Assembly (NCBI RefSeq): GCF_000828635.1
Contig: NZ_AP012547.1
Coordinates: forward strand, 1,240,001 to 1,304,000
Origin: Sulfuritalea hydrogenivorans sk43H
GTDB taxonomy: Bacteria > Pseudomonadota > Gammaproteobacteria > Burkholderiales > Rhodocyclaceae
Direction: 5' to 3'
DNA length: 64,000 bases
Position numbers and translations under genes: made by a program. How positions within the stretch are numbered: the first letter of the stretch is position 1; each line of letters opens with the position of its first letter. The notes beneath the pieces were generated by a model. The model ran no database searches. It was not told where the DNA came from and saw only the letters and a program-made list of their open reading frames with translations. This document shows, piece after piece, positions 28,230-37,418 of the stretch.

Positions 28230-30104
28230 ATGAGCCCCATCGCCCGCAAGCCGGCCGAGCTGTTCGTCGATCCGGCCGTGATTCTCGAAGCCCGGCCGGA
28301 CGGCAGCCGCCTGTTCCGTTCGGCCCTGACGCTGCCCGACTACTCGCGCTGTTCCGGCGAGTGGCTGGAACGCTGGGCGGGCGAGACGCCGGATGCCGTC
28401 CTGATCGCCGAGCGCGGTCTGGATGGCGAATGGGTCAAGGTGACATACGGGCAGGCGCTCACGCGCGTGTATCGCATCGCCACCTGGCTGCTCGGGCAGA
28501 ATCTCTCGCCCGAGCGGCCGGTGCTGGTGCTCTCCGACAACGGCATCGAACATGCGCTGCTGATGCTGGCCTGTCTGCATGTCGGCGTGCCGATCAGTCC
28601 GGTGTCGCCCGGCAATTCGCTGCTCTCCAGGGATTTCCTCAAGCTCAAGGCCAACGTCGAGCTGCTGCGTCCCGGCGTCATCTTTGCCGATTCCATCGAA
28701 CGTTTCCTGCCGGCGCTCAATGCCATCGCCGGGCTGCATGACGGCGTCGTTGTCGCCGGCAGCCGCAGCCAGCCCCAGCCGGGAACGCTGCCCTTCGCCG
28801 ACATCGAGAAAGTTATGCGAAGCGGTATCCACTCGGACGGCGCTGACGACACGGCGGTGAAGGCCGCGTTTGCGGCAATCACTCCCGACACCATTGCCAA
28901 GTTCCTGTTCACCTCGGGTTCCGTGGGCGCGCCCAAGGCGGTGATCACCACGCAGCGCATGATGTGCTCAAACGTCGAGATGAAGTCGGTGATCTGGCCT
29001 TTCCTCAACACGCAGAAGCCCGTCATCTGCGACTGGCTGCCCTGGAGCCACGTCTTCGGCGGCAGCCACAACTTCAACAAGGTGCTGCGCTTTGGCGGCA
29101 GCCTCTACATTGACGATGGCAAGCCGCTGCCGGCCTTGCTGCCGAAGACGGTGAGGAACCTGACCGACATCTCCCCCACCATCTATTTCAGCGTGCCGCT
29201 GGCCTATGCGCTGCTGGTGGCCGAGCTGCGCGACAACGCCGCCTTGCGCAAGAGTTTCTTCTCGCGCCTGCAGATCATTTTCTACGCCGGTGCCGCCCTG
29301 CCGCAGTCGACCTGGGATGAACTCGAACGCCTCGCGGTCATGGAGCTGGGCCATCCCGTGGTCATGCTCTCGTCCTGGGGCTCCACCGAAACCGCGCCGG
29401 CCTGCACCGATTGCCACTTCCAGGCGGTGCGCTCCGGCGTGATCGGCGTGCCGATTCCGGGCACCACGCTGAAGCTGGTACCCGTGGCGGACAAGCTGGA
29501 AGTGCGGGTCAAGGGTCCCAACCTGTTTCCCGGCTACTGGAAGCAGCCCGCGCTGACCAAGGCGGCCTTCGACGAGGAAGGCTTCTACATGATCGGCGAC
29601 GCCGTGTCCTTCGTCGATCCGGCAAAGCCCGAGCAGGGCCTGCTGTTCGACGGCCGCGTCGCCGAGGACTTCAAGCTGCTGTCGGGCACCTGGGTCCATG
29701 TCGGCAGCATCCGCGTCGCCGGCATCAGCGCGCTTTCGCCAATTGCCCAGGACATCGTGCTTACGGGACATGACCGCGACGACATCGGCTTCCTGGTGTT
29801 TCCGAACATCGCGGAATGCCGCCGCCTGGCAAGCCTTGGCGACGACGCTCCCGCGGCCACGGTCATCGGCCATCCGGTGATCAAGGAGCGCATGCGCGAA
29901 GGCCTGATGCGCCTCAAGCAGCAGGGAGGTGGTTCTTCGACCTATCCGACGCGCGCCCTGCTGATGGCCGAGCCGCCGTCGTCCGAGCATGGCGAACTCA
30001 CCGACAAGGGCTACATCAACCAGCGCGCCGTGCTCACGCGCCGCGCCGACCGCGTGCTGGAACTGTATTCCGACGTCCCCGATGCGGCCGTCATCTTCAT
30101 CTGA
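28230..30104 (+). CDS. fcs: Feruloyl-CoA synthetase-type acyl-CoA ligase
   Basis: This 624-residue AMP-forming ligase has FLFTSGSVGAPKAVITTQRMM (ATP-binding loop), SSWGSTETAPACT and FYMIGDAVSF. Length and these motifs match bacterial feruloyl-CoA synthetases that activate ferulate, p-coumarate or caffeate. It follows the ABC transporter and precedes a crotonase, as in hydroxycinnamate clusters. A diverged dispersed-repeat copy lies at 28831-28856. Substrate range is inferred. Confidence 0.85.
   Translation: MSPIARKPAELFVDPAVILEARPDGSRLFRSALTLPDYSRCSGEWLERWAGETPDAVLIAERGLDGEWVKVTYGQALTRVYRIATWLLGQNLSPERPVLVLSDNGIEHALLMLACLHVGVPISPVSPGNSLLSRDFLKLKANVELLRPGVIFADSIERFLPALNAIAGLHDGVVVAGSRSQPQPGTLPFADIEKVMRSGIHSDGADDTAVKAAFAAITPDTIAKFLFTSGSVGAPKAVITTQRMMCSNVEMKSVIWPFLNTQKPVICDWLPWSHVFGGSHNFNKVLRFGGSLYIDDGKPLPALLPKTVRNLTDISPTIYFSVPLAYALLVAELRDNAALRKSFFSRLQIIFYAGAALPQSTWDELERLAVMELGHPVVMLSSWGSTETAPACTDCHFQAVRSGVIGVPIPGTTLKLVPVADKLEVRVKGPNLFPGYWKQPALTKAAFDEEGFYMIGDAVSFVDPAKPEQGLLFDGRVAEDFKLLSGTWVHVGSIRVAGISALSPIAQDIVLTGHDRDDIGFLVFPNIAECRRLASLGDDAPAATVIGHPVIKERMREGLMRLKQQGGGSSTYPTRALLMAEPPSSEHGELTDKGYINQRAVLTRRADRVLELYSDVPDAAVIFI
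28831..28856 (-). repeat. Dispersed 26-bp repeat, copy 6 (inside fcs, diverged)
   Basis: Reverse copy containing GACGGCGCTGACGACACGGC; about 18 of 26 bases match the consensus. It keeps the usual register, encoding Asp-Gly-Ala-Asp-Asp-Thr-Ala. Confidence 0.6.
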
Positions 30105-30330
30105 TGCTCGTTGCTTGCAAGCGCCAACCGCCGAGGATGAAACCCGCGAAAACAAAGTTACAGTGGAGGCTAACGCCGGCATCATCGGCGTTAAGCGCAG
30201 CGGCCGTAACTAAAAATCATCATTCGCCCGCCCCCCTTCCCCCCTCGCGGGGGGTTACTGATCGGCGCGCTGCGCGCGTCAGTTACGAGGGGCTCCGAAC
30301 CAAGTATTCAGTGCCGCAAAGGAACACCCC
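30105..30330. repeat. Intergenic region with nested palindromes
   Basis: No gene is seen. A perfect 8-bp hairpin (30171-30178 with 30186-30193, TAACGCCG/CGGCGTTA) is followed by CCCCCC-TCGC-GGGGGG at 30239-30254. Alternatively CCCCTCG at 30241-30247 can pair with CGAGGGG at 30286-30292, enclosing an imperfect GC-rich stem. The ribosome-binding site for the crotonase (AAAGGA) lies at the end. The palindromes resemble extragenic repeats of GC-rich proteobacteria; a terminator role for fcs is possible but no T-run is present. Confidence 0.6.
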
Positions 30331-31101
30331 GTGACAGACAAACTCGTAACACACTCGACTGATGGCCTCGTTTACACCATCACGCTGAATCGTCCGGCCA
30401 AGCGCAACGCCATCAGCGACCGCCTGCTCGACGCGCTGGACAAGGCATGGGAAGAGCGGCCCGCCGAAGCCCGGGTGGTGATCCTGGCCGGCGCCGGCGA
30501 CCACTTCTGCGCCGGACTCGACCTCAGCGAGCACCAGCACCGCGAACCCTTCGGCGTCATGCTGCATTCGCAGGGCTGGCATCGCCTGTTCAACAAGATC
30601 CAGATGACCGGCATCCCGGTGGTGGCGGTGCTGCACGGGGCCGTGATCGGTGGCGGCCTCGAACTCGCCACGGCAACCCATGTGCGCGTCGCCGAGCCCT
30701 CGGTGATGTATCAACTGCCCGAAGGCCGTCACGGCATCTTCGTCGGCGGTGGCGCCTCGGTGCGCGTGGCGCGCATCGTCGGCCAGGGGCGCATGGCCGA
30801 AATGATGCTGACCGGCCGCATCCTGAATGCCGAGGAAGGCCAGGCCCTGGGGCTGTCGCACTATCTCGTCGGCAAGGGCGAGGGCATGGCCAGGGCGCAG
30901 GAACTGGCGGCGCGCATCGCCGAGAACGCACCGATGGCCAACTACGCCATGGTCACGGCGATCCAGCGCATCGGCAACATGTCCACCGACGACGGCTTCT
31001 ACGTCGAGTCGCTGACCGCCGCCCTGACGCAGACCAGTCCCGAAGTGGTCGCGCGCATCGGCCAGTTTCTGAACCGCAAGGGCAAGGGGCCGCAGACGTG
31101 A
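30331..31101 (+). CDS. Crotonase-family enoyl-CoA hydratase
   Basis: This 256-residue protein starts at GTG after AAAGGA. It shows the oxyanion-hole motifs DHFCAGLDLSEH and GAVIGGGLELATATH, and retains one active-site glutamate in YQLPEGRHGIFVGGGA. Beside a feruloyl-CoA synthetase it could hydrate and cleave hydroxycinnamoyl-CoA to the aldehyde, or act only as hydratase in a beta-oxidation-like route. The sequence does not decide between them. It overlaps the next gene as GTGA. Confidence 0.85.
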   Translation: MTDKLVTHSTDGLVYTITLNRPAKRNAISDRLLDALDKAWEERPAEARVVILAGAGDHFCAGLDLSEHQHREPFGVMLHSQGWHRLFNKIQMTGIPVVAVLHGAVIGGGLELATATHVRVAEPSVMYQLPEGRHGIFVGGGASVRVARIVGQGRMAEMMLTGRILNAEEGQALGLSHYLVGKGEGMARAQELAARIAENAPMANYAMVTAIQRIGNMSTDDGFYVESLTAALTQTSPEVVARIGQFLNRKGKGPQT

Positions 31102-31970
31102 ACCTCAACGAACTCGTCGCGATCGACACCCACACCCACGCCGAAGTCTCCTGCTGCCAGCCGAAAGACCCGTATTTCGAGCCCTACGAACGCGCCGCCG
31201 ACAAGTATTTCAAGAACGCAAACCGGCCGACCATCGCGGAGACGATCGCCTATTACCGCGAACGCAAGATCGGCCTGGTCATGTTCAGCGTCGATTCCGA
31301 ATCGCACATCGGCAACCGGCGCATCCCCAACGAGGAGGTCGCCGAAGCCGCGCAGCAGAACAGCGACATGATGATCGCCTTCGCCAGCATCGACCCGCAC
31401 AAGGGCCGCATGGGCGCGCGCGAGGCGCGCAAGCTGATCGAGGATTACGGCGTCAAGGGCTTCAAGTTCCACCCGACGGTGCAGGGCTTCAATCCGCAGG
31501 ACCGCATGGCCTGGCCGCTGTATGAAGTGATCGCCGAGTACCAGCTGCCGGCGATCTTCCACAGCGGCCATTCCGGCATCGGCAGCGGCATGCGCGGCGG
31601 CGGCGGGCTGCGCCTGGAGACTTCGAACCCGATGCTGCTCGACGGCGTCGCGGTTGATTTTCCGGACATGCAGATCGTCATCGCCCATCCCTCGTGGCCC
31701 TGGCAGGACGAGGCGCTCTCGGTCTGCCTGCACAAGCCCAATGTCTGGATCGACCTCTCAGGCTGGTCGCCGAAATATTTTCCGCCGCAACTGGTGCAGT
31801 ACGCCAATACTTTGCTCCGCGACCGCATATTGTTCGGTTCCGACTTTCCGCTGATCGCGCCCGACCGCTGGCTCGAGGATTTCGAACAGGCCGGGTTCAA
31901 GGATTCGGTCAAGCCGCTGATCCTCAAACAGAACGCCATCCGCCTGCTCAAGCTGGATCAGCCGGCATGA
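31098..31970 (+). CDS. Amidohydrolase-family protein (COG2159 type)
   Basis: This 290-residue TIM-barrel protein has metal ligands DTHTHAE near residue 10, FHSGHSG, AHPSWPWQDEAL and GSDFPLIAP. The family includes decarboxylases and hydrolases of aromatic acids (ACMSD, gamma-resorcylate decarboxylase). GTG start overlaps the crotonase stop. In this operon it could hydrolyse or decarboxylate an aryl intermediate; the reaction is not known. Confidence 0.82.
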   Translation: MNLNELVAIDTHTHAEVSCCQPKDPYFEPYERAADKYFKNANRPTIAETIAYYRERKIGLVMFSVDSESHIGNRRIPNEEVAEAAQQNSDMMIAFASIDPHKGRMGAREARKLIEDYGVKGFKFHPTVQGFNPQDRMAWPLYEVIAEYQLPAIFHSGHSGIGSGMRGGGGLRLETSNPMLLDGVAVDFPDMQIVIAHPSWPWQDEALSVCLHKPNVWIDLSGWSPKYFPPQLVQYANTLLRDRILFGSDFPLIAPDRWLEDFEQAGFKDSVKPLILKQNAIRLLKLDQPA

Positions 31971-32016
31971 ATACCGGTGCTGCGAGGCTCGCGCCGAGGT
32001 AGTCCTCGCGCAGCAT

Positions 32017-32042
32017 CGCCGTACCGCGAGCGCCGACTCTTA
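32017..32042 (+). repeat. Dispersed 26-bp repeat, copy 7 (intergenic)
   Basis: Forward copy ending CGAGCGCCGACTCTTA, 15 bases before the acyl-CoA dehydrogenase start, in the 86-base gap after the amidohydrolase gene. Confidence 0.75.
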
Positions 32043-32056
32043 CACGACACGCGACC

Positions 32057-33844
32057 ATGACCGATTACACCGCACCGCTCGCCGACATGCGCTTCCTGCT
32101 CAAGGAGGTCGCGGAATTCGGCGCGGTCTCGCGACTGCCCGGCTGCGAGGAGGCGACGCCCGACCTGGTCGATGCCGTGCTCGAGGAAGCCGGAAAGTTC
32201 GCCGCCGGCGTGCTGGCGCCGCTCAACAGCGTCGGCGACCGCGCCGGTTGCCGCCTCGAAGACGGCAAGGTCATCACCCCGCCGGGCTGGACCGAGGCCT
32301 ATCAACAGTTTGCCGCAGGCGGCTGGGTGGGGCTCGGACTCTCGCCCGACTACGGCGGCCAGGGCCTGCCCAAGTGCGTGGCGACGCCGGTCTGGGAAAT
32401 GTGGTTCTCCGCCAATACCGCATTCACCATGCTGCCGCAACTCAACACCGGCGAATCCGAGGCGATCCTGCTCGCCGCCAGCGACGAACTCAAGGCCACC
32501 TACCTGCAAAAGCTGGTCACGGGGGAGTGGGGCGGCACCATGAACCTTACCGAACCGCAGGCCGGCTCCGACCTCGCCGCGATCCGCACCCGCGCCGAGC
32601 CGCAGGCGGACGGCAGCTACCGCATCAGCGGGCAGAAGATATTCATCTCCTACGGCGACCACGAAATCACGCCCAACATCGTGCATCTGGTGCTGGCGCG
32701 CCTGCCCGATGCGCCGCCGGGCGTGAAGGGCATTTCGATGTTCCTCGTGCCAAAATTTCTGGTCAATCGTGATGGCAGCCCCGGCGCGCGGAACGACGTG
32801 CGCTGCGTCGGGCTCGAACACAAGCTGGGCATCCACGGCAGCCCGACCTGCGCCATGAGCTTCGGCGACGCAGGTGGGGCGACGGGCTGGATCATCGGCG
32901 AGCCGAACCGCGGCCTCGAATACATGTTCATCATGATGAACGAGGCGCGCTTCGGCGTCGGCGTACAGGGCATCGGCATCGGCGAGCGCGCCTACCAGCA
33001 GGCGCTGGCCTTCGCCCGCGAGCGCGTGCAGGGGCGCGACGCGGTCACCGGCGCGGTGGGCCAGAGCATCATCAACCATCCCGACGTCAAGCGCATGCTG
33101 CTGACCATGCGCGCCCGCATCATGGCGGCGCGCGCGCTGGCCTACACGGCGGCCGGCTGGTTCGACCTCGCGCGCCATTCGCCGGACACGGCGGCGGCGG
33201 ACAAGTCCAAACGCTACGTCGACCTGCTGATGCCGGTGGTCAAGGGCTGGAGCACCGAGCTGTGCCAGCAGGTCTGCTATGACGCGATCCAGGTGCACGG
33301 CGGCATGGGCTTCGTCGAGGAAACCGGCATCGCCCAGCACACCCGCGATGCGCGCATCATCACCATCTACGAAGGCACCACCGGCATCCAGGCCAACGAC
33401 CTGGTCGGCCGCAAAGTGCTGCGCGAAAACGGCGCAACCCTGCGCGAACTGATCGTTGAAATGCGCGGCGTTGCCGCCGAACTCGCAGCGGCCGAGGGCA
33501 TGCAATCAATGGCCGTGCGTTTCGCTGAGGACATCGCCGCGCTGGAGCGTGCGCTGGACTGGATCCTCGCCAACGGGCGCGAGCGCCTCGCCGCCGTGCT
33601 GGCCGGCGCGGTGCCCTTCCTGCACCTGCTGGGTTCGGTCTGCGGCAGTTGGCAACTGGCGCGCGTGGCGCTTGCGGCGGCCAAGCCGACCGCAGCGGAA
33701 GCCTACGGCGCCGACTACCTGCGCGGCCTGATCGAACTCGCGTGTTTTCACGCCCACGCCCTCGCGGTGCAGGCCCCGGCGCTGGCGGCGGCAATAGTCG
33801 GCGCTGGCGAGACGGCGACTGCATTCGCGCGGGACGTCGAGTAA
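32057..33844 (+). CDS. Acyl-CoA dehydrogenase (large, C-terminally extended type)
   Basis: This 595-residue flavoprotein has TMNLTEPQAGSDLAAIRTRA and the catalytic glutamate in IYEGTTGIQANDLVGRK. Its C-terminal helical extension is typical of the 590-residue subfamily that includes DmdC and FadE-like enzymes. In the hydroxycinnamate setting it may oxidise aryl-propionyl-CoA to the cinnamoyl-CoA. A repeat copy near the C-terminus (33792-33817) encodes IVGAGETATA. Confidence 0.9.
   Translation: MTDYTAPLADMRFLLKEVAEFGAVSRLPGCEEATPDLVDAVLEEAGKFAAGVLAPLNSVGDRAGCRLEDGKVITPPGWTEAYQQFAAGGWVGLGLSPDYGGQGLPKCVATPVWEMWFSANTAFTMLPQLNTGESEAILLAASDELKATYLQKLVTGEWGGTMNLTEPQAGSDLAAIRTRAEPQADGSYRISGQKIFISYGDHEITPNIVHLVLARLPDAPPGVKGISMFLVPKFLVNRDGSPGARNDVRCVGLEHKLGIHGSPTCAMSFGDAGGATGWIIGEPNRGLEYMFIMMNEARFGVGVQGIGIGERAYQQALAFARERVQGRDAVTGAVGQSIINHPDVKRMLLTMRARIMAARALAYTAAGWFDLARHSPDTAAADKSKRYVDLLMPVVKGWSTELCQQVCYDAIQVHGGMGFVEETGIAQHTRDARIITIYEGTTGIQANDLVGRKVLRENGATLRELIVEMRGVAAELAAAEGMQSMAVRFAEDIAALERALDWILANGRERLAAVLAGAVPFLHLLGSVCGSWQLARVALAAAKPTAAEAYGADYLRGLIELACFHAHALAVQAPALAAAIVGAGETATAFARDVE
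33792..33817 (-). repeat. Dispersed 26-bp repeat, copy 8 (3' end of the acyl-CoA dehydrogenase)
   Basis: Reverse copy containing AGTCGGCGCTGGCGAGACGG; encodes Val-Gly-Ala-Gly-Glu-Thr-Ala, nine codons before the stop. Confidence 0.8.
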
Positions 33845-33965
33845 GGCAGCCCACCGCGCGGCAGCGCCAAGTACCGTGGCCGTGTCCAGCGCGAGCTAGA
33901 ATAGGCCGCGAGGTCGATTGTTCATGTGATGACCTCACCGATGTCGTGCATGCTCCGGTGGCTCA

Positions 33966-34919
33966 ATGAACCTCAAGCAACTCGAATACTTCGTGCGCGT
34001 CGCCGAGCTGGGCAGCTTCAGCAAGGCGGCGCTGATCCTCAACATCGCGCAGCCGGCGCTGTCGCGCCAGGTGCGGCTGCTGGAAACCGACCTGCACGTG
34101 ACCTTGCTGATGCGCAACGGCCGCGGCGTGGTGCTGACCGAGGCCGGCAAGCGCCTGTTCGACCACAGCATCGGCATCCTGCAACTGATGTCGCGGGTAC
34201 GCGAAGACCTGGAGACCACGCGCGGCGAGCCGGCCGGGCGCATCGTCGTCGGCCTGCCGCCGAGCATGGGCCGGCTGCTGACGCTGCCGCTGGTCGAAGG
34301 CTTTCGCCGCAGCCTGCCGAAGGCGCGACTGGCCATCGTCGAGGGCTTGTCCACCCATCTGGCGGAATGGATCTCCACCGGCCGCGTCGATGTCGGCCTG
34401 CTGCACAACCCGGAATCGCAGGCCGCGCTCGAACTCACGCCCGTGCTGGACGAACCGCTGGGCATGGTCAGCCCGGCCGGGGCGAAGCCGAAGAAGAAAG
34501 TCGGCGCTGGCGACACGGTGACGCTGGCCGAGTTGACTGCTTTCCCGCTGATCCTGCCCGAACGCAGCCACGCCATCCGCAAGCTGCTGGAAACCCAGGC
34601 CGCGCTGGCTGGCCACAAGCTCAATGTGGCGCTGGAAATTTCCAGCGTGCAGTCCATCCTCGAACTGGTGCGCGCCGGCCACGGCCACGCCATATTGACG
34701 CCGACCGCGCTGGCGGCCTCCGGTTCGCCCGAGGCCTTCGTCCTGCGCAAGCTGGTCGAACCGCGCCTGACCAGCACCCTGTGCCTCGCGGTGTCGGCGC
34801 ACAAGCCGTCGACGCCGCTGACCAAGCACGTGCTGCGCCTGCTGCGCGAGCTGATCCTGGCGGCGGCGGAGCCCGTGCCGCCAGCCATTCCCAGTCGCAC
34901 CCATAACAAAACGCGATAG
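33966..34919 (+). CDS. LysR-family regulator of the protocatechuate 4,5-cleavage cluster
   Basis: This 317-residue LTTR has the N-terminal winged helix (MNLKQLEYFVRVAELGSFSKAALILNIAQPALSRQV) and a periplasmic-binding-like effector domain. It heads the ligJ-ligK-ligI-ligABC gene string in the same direction, a position typical of LigR/PmdR-type activators. The peptide KKKVGAGDTVTL in the hinge region (34495-34520) comes from the dispersed repeat and follows a lysine run. The effector is presumed to be a pathway intermediate. Confidence 0.9.
   Translation: MNLKQLEYFVRVAELGSFSKAALILNIAQPALSRQVRLLETDLHVTLLMRNGRGVVLTEAGKRLFDHSIGILQLMSRVREDLETTRGEPAGRIVVGLPPSMGRLLTLPLVEGFRRSLPKARLAIVEGLSTHLAEWISTGRVDVGLLHNPESQAALELTPVLDEPLGMVSPAGAKPKKKVGAGDTVTLAELTAFPLILPERSHAIRKLLETQAALAGHKLNVALEISSVQSILELVRAGHGHAILTPTALAASGSPEAFVLRKLVEPRLTSTLCLAVSAHKPSTPLTKHVLRLLRELILAAAEPVPPAIPSRTHNKTR
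34495..34520 (-). repeat. Dispersed 26-bp repeat, copy 9 (inside the LysR gene)
   Basis: Reverse copy containing GTCGGCGCTGGCGACACGGT; encodes Val-Gly-Ala-Gly-Asp-Thr-Val between the two effector subdomains. Confidence 0.85.
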
Positions 34920-34994
34920 CTAGTAGTGCCCGTGGCGGCTAGGCCCGCCAGCGCGGTTTTGTCAAAATGCTCGCATCGATTTTGGGTGGTGCAC

Positions 34995-35687
34995 ATGCAG
35001 ACTCCGGTCATTCGCGGTATCTCGTCGATGGCGACGCGCCAGGTGCTGGCTGAACTTGCCGCTGCGTATCGAATGCAGCGTGGCGTCGCGGTTTCCTTCG
35101 AATCGGTCGGCGGCGTCGATGCGGCCAAACGCGTGCAGGCCGGCGAGCCCTTCGACCTCGTGGTGCTGGCCGCCGATGCAATCGACCGGCTGGTCGCCTC
35201 GGGACATGTCGTGGCCGACAGCAAGGCCGACTTGGTGAGATCAACGGTGGCGATCGCCGTGCGTGCGGGCGCCGCGCGGCCGGACGTCGGATCGGAAGGG
35301 GCACTGCGCCGTGCCGTGCTGGCCGCGAAGACGCTGGGTTATTCGACCGGCCCCAGCGGCACGGAACTCATGAAGCTGTTCGAGCGCTGGGGCATCGCCG
35401 ACGAAGTGCGCGAGCGCGTGGTGCAGGCGCCGCCCGGCGTGCCGGTGGCCCAACTCGTCGCCGAGGGAAAGGTCGAGCTCGGTTTCCAGCAATACAGCGA
35501 AATGGCGCATGCCTTCGGCATCGCCGTGGTCGGCACCATGCCGCCCGGCTGCGAGATCGTCAGCACCTTCGCCGGCGCCCTGTGCGCCGCTTCGACCCAG
35601 CCCGAGGCCGTGCGCGACTTGCTCGACTTCATGCGCTCGCCCGAGGCCGCCCTGACCAAGCGTCGCCAGGGCATGGAACCCGCCTGA
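34995..35687 (+). CDS. ModA-like substrate-binding-domain protein without signal peptide
   Basis: This 230-residue protein has a type II periplasmic-binding-protein fold like molybdate-binding ModA: GISSMATRQVLAELAAAYRM, VAVSFESVGGVDAAKRVQAGEPFDLVVLAADAID and YSTGPSGTELMKLFERWGI. It begins MQTPVIRG with no hydrophobic leader, so it should be cytosolic. It lies between the LysR gene and ligJ, with no transporter partner. Its function in the pathway is unknown; sensing or holding an intermediate, or a tautomerase-like role, are guesses. Confidence 0.75.
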   Translation: MQTPVIRGISSMATRQVLAELAAAYRMQRGVAVSFESVGGVDAAKRVQAGEPFDLVVLAADAIDRLVASGHVVADSKADLVRSTVAIAVRAGAARPDVGSEGALRRAVLAAKTLGYSTGPSGTELMKLFERWGIADEVRERVVQAPPGVPVAQLVAEGKVELGFQQYSEMAHAFGIAVVGTMPPGCEIVSTFAGALCAASTQPEAVRDLLDFMRSPEAALTKRRQGMEPA

Positions 35688-35704
35688 TTCCCGGAGAAAC
35701 CACC

Positions 35705-36733
35705 ATGATCATCGACATCCACGGCCACTACACCACCGCGCCCAAGGCGCTGGAAGACTGGCGCAACCGCCAGATCGCCGGCATCAAGGACCCGGCGCTG
35801 ATGCCCAAAGTCTCGGAGCTGAAGATCAGCGACGACGAACTGCGCGAGTCGATCGAGACCAACCAGCTGAAGAAGATGAAGGAACGCGGCTCCGACCTCA
35901 CCGTGTTCTCGCCGCGCGCCAGCTTCATGGCCCACCACATCGGCGATTTCAACGTCAGTTCGACCTGGGCGGCGATCTGCAACGAGCTGTGCTTCCGCGT
36001 TTCGCAACTCTTCCCCGACAACTTCATCGGCGCCGCGATGCTGCCGCAGTCGCCCGGAGTCGATCCGAAAACCTGCGTCGCCGAGCTGGAAAAGTGCGTC
36101 AAGGAATACGGCTTCGTCGGCATCAACCTCAACCCCGATCCTTCCGGCGGCCACTGGACTTCGCCGCCGCTCCATGATCGCCACTGGTATCCGATCTACG
36201 AAAAGATGGTCGAGCACGGCATCCCGGCCATGGTCCACGTCTCGACCTCCTGCAACGCCTGCTTCCACACCACCGGCGCGCACTACATCAACGCCGACAC
36301 CACGGCCGTGATGCAGTTGATCCAGGGCGACTTGTTCAAGGACTTCCCCGAGCTGAAGTTCATCATCCCGCACGGCGGCGGCGCCGCGCCCTACCACTGG
36401 GGCCGCTACCGCGGCCTGGCGCAGGAGTTGAAGAAGCCGCTGCTCAAGGACCACCTGCTGAACAACGTGTTCTTCGACACCTGCGTCTATCACCAGCCGG
36501 GCATCGACCTGCTGACGAAAGTGATTCCGGTGGACAACATCCTGTTCGCCTCGGAAATGATCGGCGCGGTGAAGGGCATCGATCCAGAGACCGGCTTCAA
36601 TTTCGACGATACCAAGCGCTATATCGAAGCGACGCTCAACCTCGGCGCGGAAGACCGCTACAAGGTGTACGAAGGCAATGCGCGGCGCGTCTATCCGCGA
36701 CTGGATGCGGCGCTCAAAGCAAAGGGGAAATGA
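35705..36733 (+). CDS. ligJ: 4-oxalomesaconate hydratase
   Basis: This 342-residue amidohydrolase-superfamily enzyme matches LigJ in length and motifs: [11 protein letters not shown] (metal HxH), [12 protein letters not shown] and [17 protein letters not shown]. It hydrates 4-oxalomesaconate to 4-carboxy-4-hydroxy-2-oxoadipate in protocatechuate 4,5-cleavage. It starts 17 bases after the ModA-like gene and one base before ligK, in a tight operon. Confidence 0.93.
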   Translation: MIIDIHGHYTTAPKALEDWRNRQIAGIKDPALMPKVSELKISDDELRESIETNQLKKMKERGSDLTVFSPRASFMAHHIGDFNVSSTWAAICNELCFRVSQLFPDNFIGAAMLPQSPGVDPKTCVAELEKCVKEYGFVGINLNPDPSGGHWTSPPLHDRHWYPIYEKMVEHGIPAMVHVSTSCNACFHTTGAHYINADTTAVMQLIQGDLFKDFPELKFIIPHGGGAAPYHWGRYRGLAQELKKPLLKDHLLNNVFFDTCVYHQPGIDLLTKVIPVDNILFASEMIGAVKGIDPETGFNFDDTKRYIEATLNLGAEDRYKVYEGNARRVYPRLDAALKAKGK

Positions 36734-36734
36734 C

Positions 36735-37418
36735 ATGTACGAACTGGGCGTCGTCTATCGCAACATCGAACGCACCGGGGCGAACATCGCCGACGGCCTC
36801 GCGCGCTACGGCAGCGCCACGGTGCATGAAGCCATGGGTCGCGTCGGACTGATGCAACCTTATATGCGGCCGATTTACGCCGGCGCGCAGGTGTCGGGCA
36901 CCGCCGTCACCGTGCTGCTGCACCCCGGCGACAACTGGATGATGCATGTCGTCGCCGAGCAGATCCGGCCCGGCGACATCGTCGTCGCGGCGATCAGCGC
37001 ACCGTGCAGCGACGGTTACTTCGGCGACCTGCTGGCCACCAGCTTCATGGCCCGCGGCGCGCGCGCCCTGGTCATCGACGCCGGCGTACGCGACGTGAAG
37101 ACGCTGACCGGGATGGGCTTCCCGGTCTGGAGCAAATGCATCAGCAGCAAGGGCACGATCAAGGCCACGCTCGGCTCGGTGAATATCCCCGTGGTCTGCG
37201 CCGGCATGCTGGTGACGCCCGGCGACGTCATCGTCGCCGACGACGACGGCGTGGTCTGCGTGCCGCGCGCGATGGCTGCTGCGACGCTGGAAGCCGCCGC
37301 GAAGCGCGAGGCCAACGAGGGCGCCAAGCGCGAGAAGCTGGCGTCCGGTGTGCTCGGCCTCGACATGTACGACATGCGCCCCGCGCTGGAAAAGGCCGGG
37401 CTCAAGTACATCGACTGA
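36735..37418 (+). CDS. ligK: 4-carboxy-4-hydroxy-2-oxoadipate aldolase
   Basis: This 227-residue RraA-fold class II aldolase cleaves CHA to pyruvate and oxaloacetate. The catalytic Arg-Asp pair is in [17 protein letters not shown]. It overlaps the next gene start by one base (TGATG). Length and order after ligJ are those of known lig, pmd and gal clusters. Confidence 0.93.
   Translation: MYELGVVYRNIERTGANIADGLARYGSATVHEAMGRVGLMQPYMRPIYAGAQVSGTAVTVLLHPGDNWMMHVVAEQIRPGDIVVAAISAPCSDGYFGDLLATSFMARGARALVIDAGVRDVKTLTGMGFPVWSKCISSKGTIKATLGSVNIPVVCAGMLVTPGDVIVADDDGVVCVPRAMAAATLEAAAKREANEGAKREKLASGVLGLDMYDMRPALEKAGLKYID

Noticed and set aside
30480-30520. GGCCGGCGCCGGCGACCAC in the crotonase gene as another dispersed-repeat copy
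   Set aside because: It encodes the conserved oxyanion-hole stretch LAGAGDHFCAG of the crotonase family, so the similarity is explained by protein conservation.
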